Assembly (NCBI RefSeq): GCF_900116565.1
Contig: NZ_FPCJ01000001.1
Span: 2,724,540-2,788,539, forward strand
Direction: 5' to 3'
Source: Thermoflavifilum thermophilum
Lineage (GTDB): Bacteria > Bacteroidota > Bacteroidia > Chitinophagales > Chitinophagaceae
Length of the DNA: 64,000 bases
Below the pieces are notes generated by a model. The model ran no database searches, had not been told where the DNA came from, and saw only the letters and a program-made list of their open reading frames with translations. Below are positions 9,450 to 18,063 of this stretch, in pieces. Within the stretch, counting starts at the first letter, position 1, and each line of letters starts with the position of its first letter. A program made the position numbers and the translations under genes.

Positions 9450-12400
9450 TTAAAATTGCACGTTTAATCCAACAGTATAAACCGATTGAATCGGGTAAAA
9501 ATAGTCAATATTATTTCCGTCAAAGTTATTGCTGGTTGTTTGCGGATCCATAAATTTCAATTTACTAATTGTGAAAATGTTTTGTCCGGATACGTAAAAT
9601 CTCAGCTGTTGCATGCCTATTTTTTTGACGATTTTATCTGGTATAGAGTACCCAATGACGGCTGTTTTCAGTCTCAGATATCCGCTGTTTACCATCCAGA
9701 AATCAGAGGTTTGTGTGTTGTTGGCATAAGGAGCCTGATTAGCTCTTGGGTATTTTGCATTCTGGGTATTTACTGTCCATCGATGATTGTAATACTCGTA
9801 AGTGGAATTGCTGTTATTATTGTAGAATGGTACGGTTTGAAATCCTATTACATTGATACTCGATATAGCAGCACCCTGGAAGAAAAGAGTCACGTCAAAT
9901 CCATTCCAGCTAATACTTGGAGTGAATCCATAAGTAATTTCGGGATATTGCGGATGGCCGATAACGGTTTCATCATTTGCATCAATCTTACCATCCCCAT
10001 TTAAATCTGCATACTTAATATCACCCGGATGTAAGGTGCCAAATTGTGCCACATTCCACCCATCGCTTGCATTAATGATTCCATCTCCATTTTTATCTTC
10101 TGAAGTTTTAAACAGACCTAATGCATGATAACCGAATGGGGTGCCATAAGGTCTTCCAGTGCGTCGTCTTCTTGGGTTATTATAGGTTGCAGGCGTTTCA
10201 AATACCTGAATCATCTTGTTTCTGGCGTAACTAAAACTACCAGATAAATTGAAATCGACCGCACCTATTTTCCGGTTGTAAGATAAATTCAGATCTATTC
10301 CATTATTATCCATGATTCCAGCATTTTGTTGAGCTAAATTTAACCCATATTCAACAGGAACTGTGATAGCTGGTGGTAACAACATGCCGGATCTTCTTTC
10401 ATGGAAATAATCGAATGAAAAATTCAAAATATTCCAGAATGTAGCATCAAAACCAATATCTGCCTTATTTGAAACTTCCCAGGTGATGTTGGGATTGGAT
10501 TCGGTAGAAATATATGATCCTTGCGTAAGTGCCCCTGATCCGAATGCATAGGCATTACCATATAAATTATAGGCACTTAAATACTGAAATGGACCACCCG
10601 CAAGGTTACCTGATTTACCCCATGATCCCCTTATTTTCAGATAATTGATTTTATCACGCAAAGAGCTAAAAAAGGATTCCTGAGAGATAATCCATCCTGT
10701 AGAAAATGCCGGGAAAAATCCCCAGCGATGTCCCGGTGCAAAATAATAGTGTCCATCTTCCCGTCCGGAAGCTTCAAAGAAATATTTGTTGTTGTAGTTA
10801 TAAGACAGCCTGTACACAAACCCAATCTGACTTCCACTACTTGATGTACCGCTATTATCGAAATCATTTTTATTGGAGCTACCCATGCTGAGTTCATCTA
10901 TGGGTACTACAAAGTGGTTTCTTTGGGCAGAAAACTGATCGTTTAAATTCTTGATTAGATCTGCTACGGCCAAAAATTCTATACTGTTTTTACCAAAAGA
11001 GTTTTTATAATTGATATACCCCTGGAAATCAAATTTTTGGTTTCGGATAAATTGCTCGTTCAAAAAACTATATGTCGGAAAGTTCCCTTCAGCAGAGGAG
11101 ATCTGTTGAATGTAGCTGTATGGCTGGGTGGTGGTATCAACTATGTAATAATAGTATGGAGTATGCCAGTTCTTGATAAAATTGCTTGTTGGATCATAGG
11201 CGAATAATGCTTTAACCGATAATCCTTTGATAAAGGGTAAGTCCTGGTTAATGGAAAATGTTGCCATCTGGGTATTTTGATCATTAAAGTAATACCCGGC
11301 TTTTAATATGCCAATTGGATCTATACCCGATGATTGTCCCCAAAGGCCATTGCTATAATAAAGCGGGTCAATGGGTATGTATTTGTATAAAGATCGGATG
11401 AGTTCATTCACGTTAGAACCTAAGTCAATGGAATGGGTATTTTCAATGGATCCAATTAAGGAAGCATGAACCTGGGTTGTGGGTGTAGCATTTACATCCA
11501 AATTCAACGTGTAGCTATATCTTCTATACCACACCGGATCAAACATTCCTCTCTGATCCAGAAAGCCAAATTGGGTGTAGTATTTTATAATATTTGTCCC
11601 TCCACTTAATTGCAGATCATAATTCTGTATGGGGGCATTTAGATGTGGTATGGTCCGGCTTGCATTGCTAATTGGATACACATCAGGATTGGATTTATTC
11701 AGTGAAGGGTAATTCTGAATATAACTTGGTGGGAAAGGCGGATTTGTACCATTGGGATTTTCATTATAATATGCTTCATCTCTCAATCTCATATAATCTA
11801 AGGCATTAAGCATTTTCGGATAATAAGTGGGGTGTTGAATTCCGTAATATGCATTGATATTCAGCCGAGGTGAACCGACTTCTCCTTGTTTCGTGGTGAT
11901 CAAAATCACTCCATTAGCTCCACCCAGTCCATATGGAGCGACGGCAGCTGCATCCTTCAATACGGTAACAGATGCTATGGAATTGGGATCAATTTCACTG
12001 ATATTGCTTCTAATCACCCCATCCACGACAATAAGGGGAGCGTTATTACCGGTAGTAGCGATTCCGCGGATATTGATTTGAGGATTATCCTGTCCTGGTT
12101 GCCCACTCACCGCTACCATGCTAATTCCACTCACTCTTCCTGCAATGGCGTTTGAAATATTGGGTACGGGTGATTCGGCAACTTCTTTTCCAGATACAGA
12201 AGAAATGGATCCTGTTAAACTGATTTTCTTCTGCGTCCCATACCCCACCACTACTATCTGATTCAGATTGGTTGCAGTAGAGTGTAATTGCACGTTTATC
12301 TGGCTTCGGCCGGAAATGGGTATCTCCTGCCGCTCATATCCGATGTAGGAAAAGACCAACGTATCGTTCCCGGAAAGAGGATGAATGACATAATTGCCCT

Positions 12401-12932
12401 GATTATCAGTAGTTGTACCAATATTGGTGCCTTTCACCTGCACGGTTACTCCGGCCAGGGGATTGCCATTTTCATCCATCACCTTTCCCCTTACTTCCAC
12501 ATCCTGAATCTGCACATGTAGATTAGAAACCTGGGATAAACCTGTTAAGGATGTTTTTCTCGCAGGTATTCCAGGTATCAACACCACCCGATTGTTGACC
12601 ACTTCATAATCTATCCCGTTTTTAATCAGTATTTCCTCCAGAATACTATCCAGTCGGGCATTTGTTACATCTACATCTACCCGTTGACTCACATTTACCC
12701 GATTCAAACTGTATACGAATTTTACATCGGTAAGTTTTTCTAAGCGGTGTAAGACCGTGGCGATAGTGGCATCGTGCATGTTCAGATTCACCCGTTGCTG
12801 CATGTTTACCTGAGCATCACCCGGGCGAGCGTAACTCATGCCTGCAAAAATCAGGGCCATGATAAGCTGGATGCCGGAAAACTTCATGATTTTTAGCCAG
12901 TTAATTTTTTGAATTCCTGAAATGAATTTCAT
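9450..12932 (-). CDS. SusC/RagA-family TonB-dependent transporter with N-terminal STN signalling domain
   Basis: An outer-membrane TonB-dependent channel that imports oligosaccharides with its SusD lid. A signal peptide (about 1-40) precedes an STN domain (about 48-115), the module by which such transporters signal to a FecR-type anti-sigma factor. A carboxypeptidase-regulatory-like domain (about 145-220), the VVGYGTQKK segment, a plug and a 22-strand barrel ending in an aromatic residue (F1160) follow. The STN domain and the FecR and sigma genes just upstream form a consistent trans-envelope circuit. The 155-base leader ahead of the gene contains three inverted repeats. Confidence 0.96.
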   Translation of the reverse strand: MKFISGIQKINWLKIMKFSGIQLIMALIFAGMSYARPGDAQVNMQQRVNLNMHDATIATVLHRLEKLTDVKFVYSLNRVNVSQRVDVDVTNARLDSILEEILIKNGIDYEVVNNRVVLIPGIPARKTSLTGLSQVSNLHVQIQDVEVRGKVMDENGNPLAGVTVQVKGTNIGTTTDNQGNYVIHPLSGNDTLVFSYIGYERQEIPISGRSQINVQLHSTATNLNQIVVVGYGTQKKISLTGSISSVSGKEVAESPVPNISNAIAGRVSGISMVAVSGQPGQDNPQINIRGIATTGNNAPLIVVDGVIRSNISEIDPNSIASVTVLKDAAAVAPYGLGGANGVILITTKQGEVGSPRLNINAYYGIQHPTYYPKMLNALDYMRLRDEAYYNENPNGTNPPFPPSYIQNYPSLNKSNPDVYPISNASRTIPHLNAPIQNYDLQLSGGTNIIKYYTQFGFLDQRGMFDPVWYRRYSYTLNLDVNATPTTQVHASLIGSIENTHSIDLGSNVNELIRSLYKYIPIDPLYYSNGLWGQSSGIDPIGILKAGYYFNDQNTQMATFSINQDLPFIKGLSVKALFAYDPTSNFIKNWHTPYYYYIVDTTTQPYSYIQQISSAEGNFPTYSFLNEQFIRNQKFDFQGYINYKNSFGKNSIEFLAVADLIKNLNDQFSAQRNHFVVPIDELSMGSSNKNDFDNSGTSSSGSQIGFVYRLSYNYNNKYFFEASGREDGHYYFAPGHRWGFFPAFSTGWIISQESFFSSLRDKINYLKIRGSWGKSGNLAGGPFQYLSAYNLYGNAYAFGSGALTQGSYISTESNPNITWEVSNKADIGFDATFWNILNFSFDYFHERRSGMLLPPAITVPVEYGLNLAQQNAGIMDNNGIDLNLSYNRKIGAVDFNLSGSFSYARNKMIQVFETPATYNNPRRRRTGRPYGTPFGYHALGLFKTSEDKNGDGIINASDGWNVAQFGTLHPGDIKYADLNGDGKIDANDETVIGHPQYPEITYGFTPSISWNGFDVTLFFQGAAISSINVIGFQTVPFYNNNSNSTYEYYNHRWTVNTQNAKYPRANQAPYANNTQTSDFWMVNSGYLRLKTAVIGYSIPDKIVKKIGMQQLRFYVSGQNIFTISKLKFMDPQTTSNNFDGNNIDYFYPIQSVYTVGLNVQF

Positions 12933-12944
12933 AATTTTGAAAAG

Positions 12945-13033
12945 TTTAGTTGGTTTAACTAAATAGTTTCCTATTACACCTGGTCGTGTAGGGAACTTTC
13001 TTCAGCCGGTGTGTGCCACCACACCGGTTTTTT
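12945..13033. promoter_or_regulatory. structured leader between fecR and susC: three inverted repeats
   Basis: Three hairpins lie in a row: TTTAGTT/AACTAAA at 12945-12963; a nested stem at 12965-12997 with AGTTTCC against GGGAACT and ACAC against GTGT; and CCGGTGTG/CACACCGG at 13006-13027. The third is followed by six T on the plus strand. In the susC mRNA (minus strand) all three lie in the 5' leader. In the plus direction the third hairpin looks like an intrinsic terminator, which no plus-strand gene here requires. Confidence 0.5.
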
Positions 13034-13087
13034 GTTGTTTCAATTTACAGCCTGTGTATCATTTTACGTTACCATAATGGACAGATT

Positions 13088-14143
13088 TTAAGGTGAACCA
13101 TTGGGTATGGTGTACATTTCAATAACCGAGTCGCTGATGATACGGTAATGGACATTTAAAGATTTTTCTATCAGCTCGAGCACATCAGAAAGATGCTGCT
13201 CATTGAAATCACCTGTCAGGGTGTAATTCAACAAAGCAGCATCTGAACACCGGATCTGCACATCATAATGTTTTTCCAGTGAGGTAATTACGTTTGCCAG
13301 TGGTGTGTTGTCGAACGACAGATTAACTTTCTGCCAGCGCTGTATGCTTGCCTCATCCTGTTCTGTTTCCTTTATCAACCGGCCGCTGGGATCCAGAACA
13401 GCTTTCTGATGGGGGTACAACATCACCTCCCCGTCTTCAGCGCCGTTTTTCTGTACAGACACCTTTCCGGTAAGTACGGAAACCTCGGCTGGTTTTCCTT
13501 CAATGGCTTTCACCAGAAAACTGGTGCCCCAAACTCGCGTGATGAGCTGATCACTGTATATGACAAACGGATGTTGCGGATTTTTGGTAACTTCAAAAAA
13601 TGCCTCACCTTTTAAATGTACGATCCTTTCTTTTCCAGTGAATTTATCGGGATACTGCAAACGGCTGTTGGGACTCAGCCAAACTTTGGTGCTATCGGAA
13701 AGTATAATGAGATACATGCGTTGTGTCATATTATTTAATGCAATCTCATTTGAACTTACGATGGATTGGCTATTCACCTGCATGACCTGATGCACCTGTT
13801 GTACCGTCCACCAGGCCACGCCTGCCATAAAACCAATCACCAAGGCAGCGGCTGCATATTTTAACCACTTTCGATAGCGAATATGCTGATGTTCTTTTTC
13901 CAATTCCTCTTCATTTTTCTGCAGCTGACTTGGCCAATCGGGTATTCGGCTCGCGATTTTATGAAACAAAGCTTTTTCCAACTCAGATTTTTCTTCTTCA
14001 GAAAGTTGTATTGCGTCGGTTTCATCAAACGATTCATACCAGGCCAGCAAATAGGCAAACTCTTCATCATTGCAGGTTCCTTCCAGAAACTTCCGTATAA
14101 TTTCCTGAATCATCCGTTGTTCCACAGCCAAATTATTTAACAT
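13088..14143 (-). CDS. FecR-family anti-sigma factor
   Basis: An inner-membrane regulator that holds the neighbouring ECF sigma factor until the SusC STN domain signals substrate. The N-terminal cytoplasmic part is followed by one membrane segment (a stretch like A-A-A-L-V-I-G-F-M-A-G-V-A-W-W). A periplasmic FecR domain then shows the W-G-T-S-F-x-V type motif, and a C-terminal DUF4974-like domain ends the protein. The frame is open further upstream to 14197, but the ATG at 14143 gives the normal start for the family; 14113 is also possible. It lies between the sigma gene and susC, all on one strand. Confidence 0.9.
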   Translation of the reverse strand: MLNNLAVEQRMIQEIIRKFLEGTCNDEEFAYLLAWYESFDETDAIQLSEEEKSELEKALFHKIASRIPDWPSQLQKNEEELEKEHQHIRYRKWLKYAAAALVIGFMAGVAWWTVQQVHQVMQVNSQSIVSSNEIALNNMTQRMYLIILSDSTKVWLSPNSRLQYPDKFTGKERIVHLKGEAFFEVTKNPQHPFVIYSDQLITRVWGTSFLVKAIEGKPAEVSVLTGKVSVQKNGAEDGEVMLYPHQKAVLDPSGRLIKETEQDEASIQRWQKVNLSFDNTPLANVITSLEKHYDVQIRCSDAALLNYTLTGDFNEQHLSDVLELIEKSLNVHYRIISDSVIEMYTIPNGSP

Positions 14144-14273
14144 GCTTAGGCAATACAACCAAGTTCTTTCATGCCTGGTATAAACCGAACAGCGCACATG
14201 TGCCCTACAAAATGCTTTTTAATAAGCAGTGTTAAAAAATGAAGGTATCCCCTACGTGAAGAAGAAATTTTTT

Positions 14274-14831
14274 TTATAGGGAAAACAGCTGGTGAAGCTG
14301 TGTTTTGATAATGCGTAGTGCCTTGGTGATTTGATTTTCAACAGTCTTTTCGGAAATGCCCATCAGCCTGGCAATTTCTTTATGTGTTTTCATTTCTTCC
14401 CGGCTGAGTTGATATACCTGGCGGCATCTTTCGGGTAAACGGTTTACTATTTGCTGGATGTAGTGCTGCAAATCCCTGCCAATGATTTCCTGTTCGGGGC
14501 TTTCCTGCAGGGACACAGACGGGCTGAGATCGTCAGACATGGCTGTTTCCATTTGCTGGTAAAGCATTTTCAACACAATATAGCGCATGGATGCAAACAG
14601 ATAGTTTTCCAGCGAAGTGTGAATGTGCAAATGATGACGGTTTTTCCAAAGGCTTTCAAAAAGCGTTTGCACGGCTTCCTCCGCTGCTTCCTTCACGCGG
14701 AGACGCTTATGCGCACTGACATACAGGCGGAACCAGTATCTTTTGTAAAGCTCTTCAAAAGCTTGCGGATCATCTTCCTGAAGCAAATGCAATAATTCTT
14801 CGGTAGTCAGCAAGGAGTAACTGTGCATCAT
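14274..14831 (-). CDS. ECF RNA polymerase sigma-70 factor (FecI-like)
   Basis: Directs RNA polymerase to the polysaccharide-locus promoters when released by the FecR protein. At 185 residues it has the expected size. Region 2 (about 25-95, with A-F-E-E-L-Y-K-R-Y-W) and region 4 (about 130-180) are clear, the latter with a helix-turn-helix motif in the E-I-A-R-L-M-G-I-S-E-K-T-V-E-N segment. Two ATG codons stand in tandem at the start. It is the first gene of the minus-strand series and diverges from the MFS gene. No exact TAnnTTTG box was found for it. Confidence 0.95.
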   Translation of the reverse strand: MMHSYSLLTTEELLHLLQEDDPQAFEELYKRYWFRLYVSAHKRLRVKEAAEEAVQTLFESLWKNRHHLHIHTSLENYLFASMRYIVLKMLYQQMETAMSDDLSPSVSLQESPEQEIIGRDLQHYIQQIVNRLPERCRQVYQLSREEMKTHKEIARLMGISEKTVENQITKALRIIKTQLHQLFSL

Positions 14832-14946
14832 GGGTTTTGATTGAAATATTTCAAGAATTGTAAAATATACGCCTAAGTTTGAAAGTTTTTCTGAAAAATC
14901 AAAATTTTAATGCAACAGAACAATAGAAGATAGTCTGAAATTTCTA

Positions 14947-14973
14947 TTGTCAATTTCGGCTGAGTTATCTTTG
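14947..14973 (+). promoter_or_regulatory. promoter of the MFS transporter gene
   Basis: TTG at 14947-14949 and TATCTTTG at 14966-14973 are separated by 16 bases. The -7 box is an exact TAnnTTTG match, and the start codon at 15000 lies at a fitting distance. The spacing is slightly shorter than the usual 17 or more. Confidence 0.6.
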
Positions 14974-14999
14974 CATGTTGTTTTTGAATGTATTAGGTA

Positions 15000-16220
15000 A
15001 TGGAAAAAGTCAGGGTTCAGGCTGCTCTATCGAACGGATCGGAGGCAGTTTTTCCGGTATTGCTTTCGCTGAGTTTTGCGCATCTGCTGAATGATGCCAT
15101 GCAATCATTGATTCCATCTATTTATCCTCTGATTAAGAAAAATTATCATCTCGATTTTTCTCAGATTGGGTTGATTACTTTAACCTATCAGCTAACAGCT
15201 TCACTGTTGCAGCCGCTGGTGGGGCATTTCACGGATCGCCATCCACAGCCTTATTCCCTTGCAACAGGTATGTGTTTTACCCTGTGTGGATTGATTTCTC
15301 TTTCCATGGCTGGTAGTTTTCATGCAATATTGCTATCCGTTGCGCTGGTGGGCATGGGCTCTTCGGTTTTTCATCCGGAATCATCCCGGATGGCCCGGTT
15401 GGCTTCCGGCGGAAAACATGGTACAGCGCAATCACTTTTTCAGGTGGGTGGAAACACAGGAGCTGCCATCGGGCCTCTGCTGGCGGCAGCGATTGTGGTA
15501 CCGTTTGGACAAAGGTATTTACTTTGGTTTTGTGTGCTGGCCTGTGTCGGTATTGTTGTGCTTTGGCGGGTGGGACGCTGGTATCAAACTCATCATCTTG
15601 CCACTCATGCACCTCATAAAAAAACTCAGCAAACAACTCCTTCTGCTCTCACCCGCATGCAAATCGGTTTTTCCCTGTTCATTCTGCTCCTGCTCATTTT
15701 CTCTAAATACTTTTACCTGGCCAGTATGAACAATTATCTCACCTTTTACCTGATGGCTAAATTTCATATCTCCATACAGCATGCCCAGGTGTATTTATTT
15801 ATTTTTTTGTTTGCTGTAGCCGCTGGCACGATGATTGGCGGGCCTGTGGGCGATCGCATCGGACGTAAATATGTGATCTGGATTTCCATTTTGGGAGTAG
15901 CTCCTTTTACCCTCCTGTTGCCTTATGCCAATCTGTTCTGGACAGCCATCCTTTGTATGCTGATCGGATTCATCTTATCCTCGGCATTTTCTGCTATCAT
16001 TGTGTATGCACAGGAATTATTGCCCGGAAAAGTAGGCATGATTTCCGGATTGTTCTTCGGATTGGCATTTGGCATGGGTGGCATCGGATCAGCTGTGTTG
16101 GGTGAACTGGCCGACCGAACAAGCATTTTTCATGTATATCATGTTTGTTCCTTTTTGCCTTTGATTGGCCTGCTGGCGGGATTTTTACCGGATATTGAAA
16201 AGCATATCCGCACTTCTTGA
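15000..16220 (+). CDS. MFS transporter, fosmidomycin-resistance (Fsr) type
   Basis: An inner-membrane proton-driven exporter of 406 residues with about 12 predicted membrane helices. The start region L-S-F-A-H-L-L-N-D-A-M-Q-S and G-H-F-T-D-R near residue 75 are characteristic of the Fsr branch. A second conserved loop, G-G-P-V-G-D-R-I-G-R-K, is at the start of the second half. Fsr proteins export fosmidomycin and other compounds in Escherichia coli; the natural substrate here is unknown. It stands alone on the plus strand, with its own promoter box, between the polysaccharide locus and icd. Confidence 0.85.
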   Translation: MEKVRVQAALSNGSEAVFPVLLSLSFAHLLNDAMQSLIPSIYPLIKKNYHLDFSQIGLITLTYQLTASLLQPLVGHFTDRHPQPYSLATGMCFTLCGLISLSMAGSFHAILLSVALVGMGSSVFHPESSRMARLASGGKHGTAQSLFQVGGNTGAAIGPLLAAAIVVPFGQRYLLWFCVLACVGIVVLWRVGRWYQTHHLATHAPHKKTQQTTPSALTRMQIGFSLFILLLLIFSKYFYLASMNNYLTFYLMAKFHISIQHAQVYLFIFLFAVAAGTMIGGPVGDRIGRKYVIWISILGVAPFTLLLPYANLFWTAILCMLIGFILSSAFSAIIVYAQELLPGKVGMISGLFFGLAFGMGGIGSAVLGELADRTSIFHVYHVCSFLPLIGLLAGFLPDIEKHIRTS

Positions 16221-16384
16221 AAACCAATGAAAGGGCTTTTGTTCATACATTCAACCTATACTCAAGCTTGCAGATCTTAAAATATTGCTTGCCAGCTGAA
16301 TGGCCACCGATGTTTTTTCGGGAAAGCGGGATAAATATTTGCCCCGAACAAATGATTCTCTCCATCAGAAACCAGTGGATATCC

Positions 16385-16392
16385 TATCTTTG
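16385..16392 (+). promoter_or_regulatory. -7 box upstream of icd
   Basis: TATCTTTG, an exact TAnnTTTG match, lies 20 bases before the icd ATG. No clear -33 TTTG is found at the expected distance. Confidence 0.5.
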
Positions 16393-16412
16393 CCGTCAAA
16401 ATCAACACCAAC

Positions 16413-17879
16413 ATGACAGAAGAAAATAAGAAAGTGCCGATTACCGTAGCTTATGGCGATGGAATCGGACCTGAAATCATGGATGCTACCTTGCGCATCA
16501 TTATGGCAGCAGGCGCCCGCATTGAGCCGGAAGTGATTGAAATTGGAGAGAAGGCTTATCTGGAAGGATTTAGTTCAGGTATCCGGCCCGAAGCCTGGGA
16601 ATCGCTTCGTCGTACCAAAGTGTTTTTAAAAGCGCCGATTACCACACCCCAGGGTGGAGGTTACAAAAGTTTGAATGTGACCGTGCGCAAAACCATGGGT
16701 TTATTTGCCAATGTGCGCCCTTGCGTGTCGTATTATCCGTTTGTTAAAACCAAACATCCGAAAATGGATGTGGTGATTGTGCGGGAAAATGAAGAAGATA
16801 CCTATGGAGGTATTGAACACTGGCAAACCCGTGAAGTAACCCAATGTCTGAAACTCATTACTCGCCCGGGAACTGAAAAGATTATCCGATATGCTTTTGA
16901 ATATGCCCGTGCTTACGGTCGTAAAAAAGTAACCTGCTTCGTCAAGGATAATATCATGAAAATTACCGATGGGCTTTTCCATAAAATATTTGACGAAGTG
17001 AGTCAGGAATACCCGGATATTGAAAAGGAAACCTGGATCATTGATATCGGTGCAGCCAAGCTGGTAGATACGCCTGAAATGTTTGACGTAGTGGTGATGC
17101 CCAACCTATATGGCGATATCTTATCTGATGTAGCTGCACAAATGACTGGATCGGTGGGCATTGCAGGCTCAGCTAACATAGGCGAAAGTGTGGCCATGTT
17201 TGAAGCTATTCATGGTTCGGCTCCCCGCCGTGCAGGACAGAATCTGGCCAATCCTTCAGGTCTGTTGCTGGCAGCCGTGCAAATGCTGGTTCACATTGGC
17301 CAGAACGATGTAGCTACTACCGTGCAAAACGCCTGGCTGAAAACCATTGAAGATGGCATTCACACGTATGATATTTATCAGGAAGGCGTTTCCAAACAAA
17401 AAGTGGGTACCCGGGAATTTGCCGATGCTGTAATCCAACGCCTGGGCATGCAACCACAGCAACTAAAACCCGTGAAGTTTGGTAAAGCCAGCTTCAACAT
17501 TAAAATCAAACAAACAGAAGTTACGCCCAAACAGCTGGTAGGCGTGGATGTGTTTTTGGATGACCAGGTTGAATTGCCTTATGACCAGCGCGATCCCAAT
17601 AAGCTGGGTGAATCACTCAAACTGGCTTCCACGGCCAAACTGCAGTTGACCATGATCACCAACCGCGGTACCAAGGTATGGCCGGGCGGTTATCCGGAAA
17701 CCTTCTGCACCGACCATTGGCGCTGCCGCTTTGAAGCCAAGGATCACCAACCATTGAATTATCAGGATGTAATTGATCTATTGCAAAGCATCCACAGCAA
17801 AGGATTTCAGGTAATCAAAACCGAAAACCTTTACATCCAGAACGGAGTGGAAGGCTTCAGCAAAGGCCAGGGCCAATAA
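16413..17879 (+). CDS. icd: isocitrate dehydrogenase (NADP-type, long form)
   Basis: Oxidatively decarboxylates isocitrate to 2-oxoglutarate in the TCA cycle. The isopropylmalate/isocitrate dehydrogenase fold is clear: G-D-G-I-G-P-E-I near residue 16, V-R-E-N-E-E-D-T-Y-G-G near residue 124, and N-L-Y-G-D-I-L-S-D with G-S-A-N-I-G near residues 230-255. At 488 residues it is about 70 longer than the E. coli enzyme. The extra C-terminal domain (from about 345) matches the Thermus-type layout. NADP preference is inferred from the type. It is transcribed alone from a TATCTTTG box and followed by a strong terminator. Confidence 0.92.
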   Translation: MTEENKKVPITVAYGDGIGPEIMDATLRIIMAAGARIEPEVIEIGEKAYLEGFSSGIRPEAWESLRRTKVFLKAPITTPQGGGYKSLNVTVRKTMGLFANVRPCVSYYPFVKTKHPKMDVVIVRENEEDTYGGIEHWQTREVTQCLKLITRPGTEKIIRYAFEYARAYGRKKVTCFVKDNIMKITDGLFHKIFDEVSQEYPDIEKETWIIDIGAAKLVDTPEMFDVVVMPNLYGDILSDVAAQMTGSVGIAGSANIGESVAMFEAIHGSAPRRAGQNLANPSGLLLAAVQMLVHIGQNDVATTVQNAWLKTIEDGIHTYDIYQEGVSKQKVGTREFADAVIQRLGMQPQQLKPVKFGKASFNIKIKQTEVTPKQLVGVDVFLDDQVELPYDQRDPNKLGESLKLASTAKLQLTMITNRGTKVWPGGYPETFCTDHWRCRFEAKDHQPLNYQDVIDLLQSIHSKGFQVIKTENLYIQNGVEGFSKGQGQ

Positions 17880-17944
17880 TTCAGCTTGTTTTACCGCACG
17901 GATAACCTACGCATCAAACGCAATAAATCTTCAAGCAAAACACC

Positions 17945-17974
17945 AGGCGTGGACGACTGATCCACGCCTTTTTA
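17945..17974 (+). terminator. intrinsic terminator of icd
   Basis: AGGCGTGGA and TCCACGCCT form a perfect 9-bp stem with a 7-base loop, followed by a run of five T and then another T-rich stretch. It lies 66 bases after the icd stop. Confidence 0.9.
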
Positions 17975-18006
17975 ATTCTTTTGTAAGCATCATGCCTTGC
18001 TGATCC

Positions 18007-18037
18007 TTTAATCCATCAGAAGAATCTTGTATATTTG
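18007..18037 (+). promoter_or_regulatory. promoter of the acylase gene
   Basis: TTTA at 18007-18010, a 19-base spacer and TATATTTG at 18030-18037 match the -33/-7 layout of Bacteroidota promoters with one mismatch in the -33 box. The gene starts at 18064. Confidence 0.6.
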
Positions 18038-18063
18038 AAAATATCATTGCAAAAACTGCTGGC

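Noticed and set aside
16317-16350. TTCGGG/CCCGAA inverted repeat before icd
   Set aside because: The 6-bp stem has a loop of over 20 bases and no T-run; it is probably by chance.
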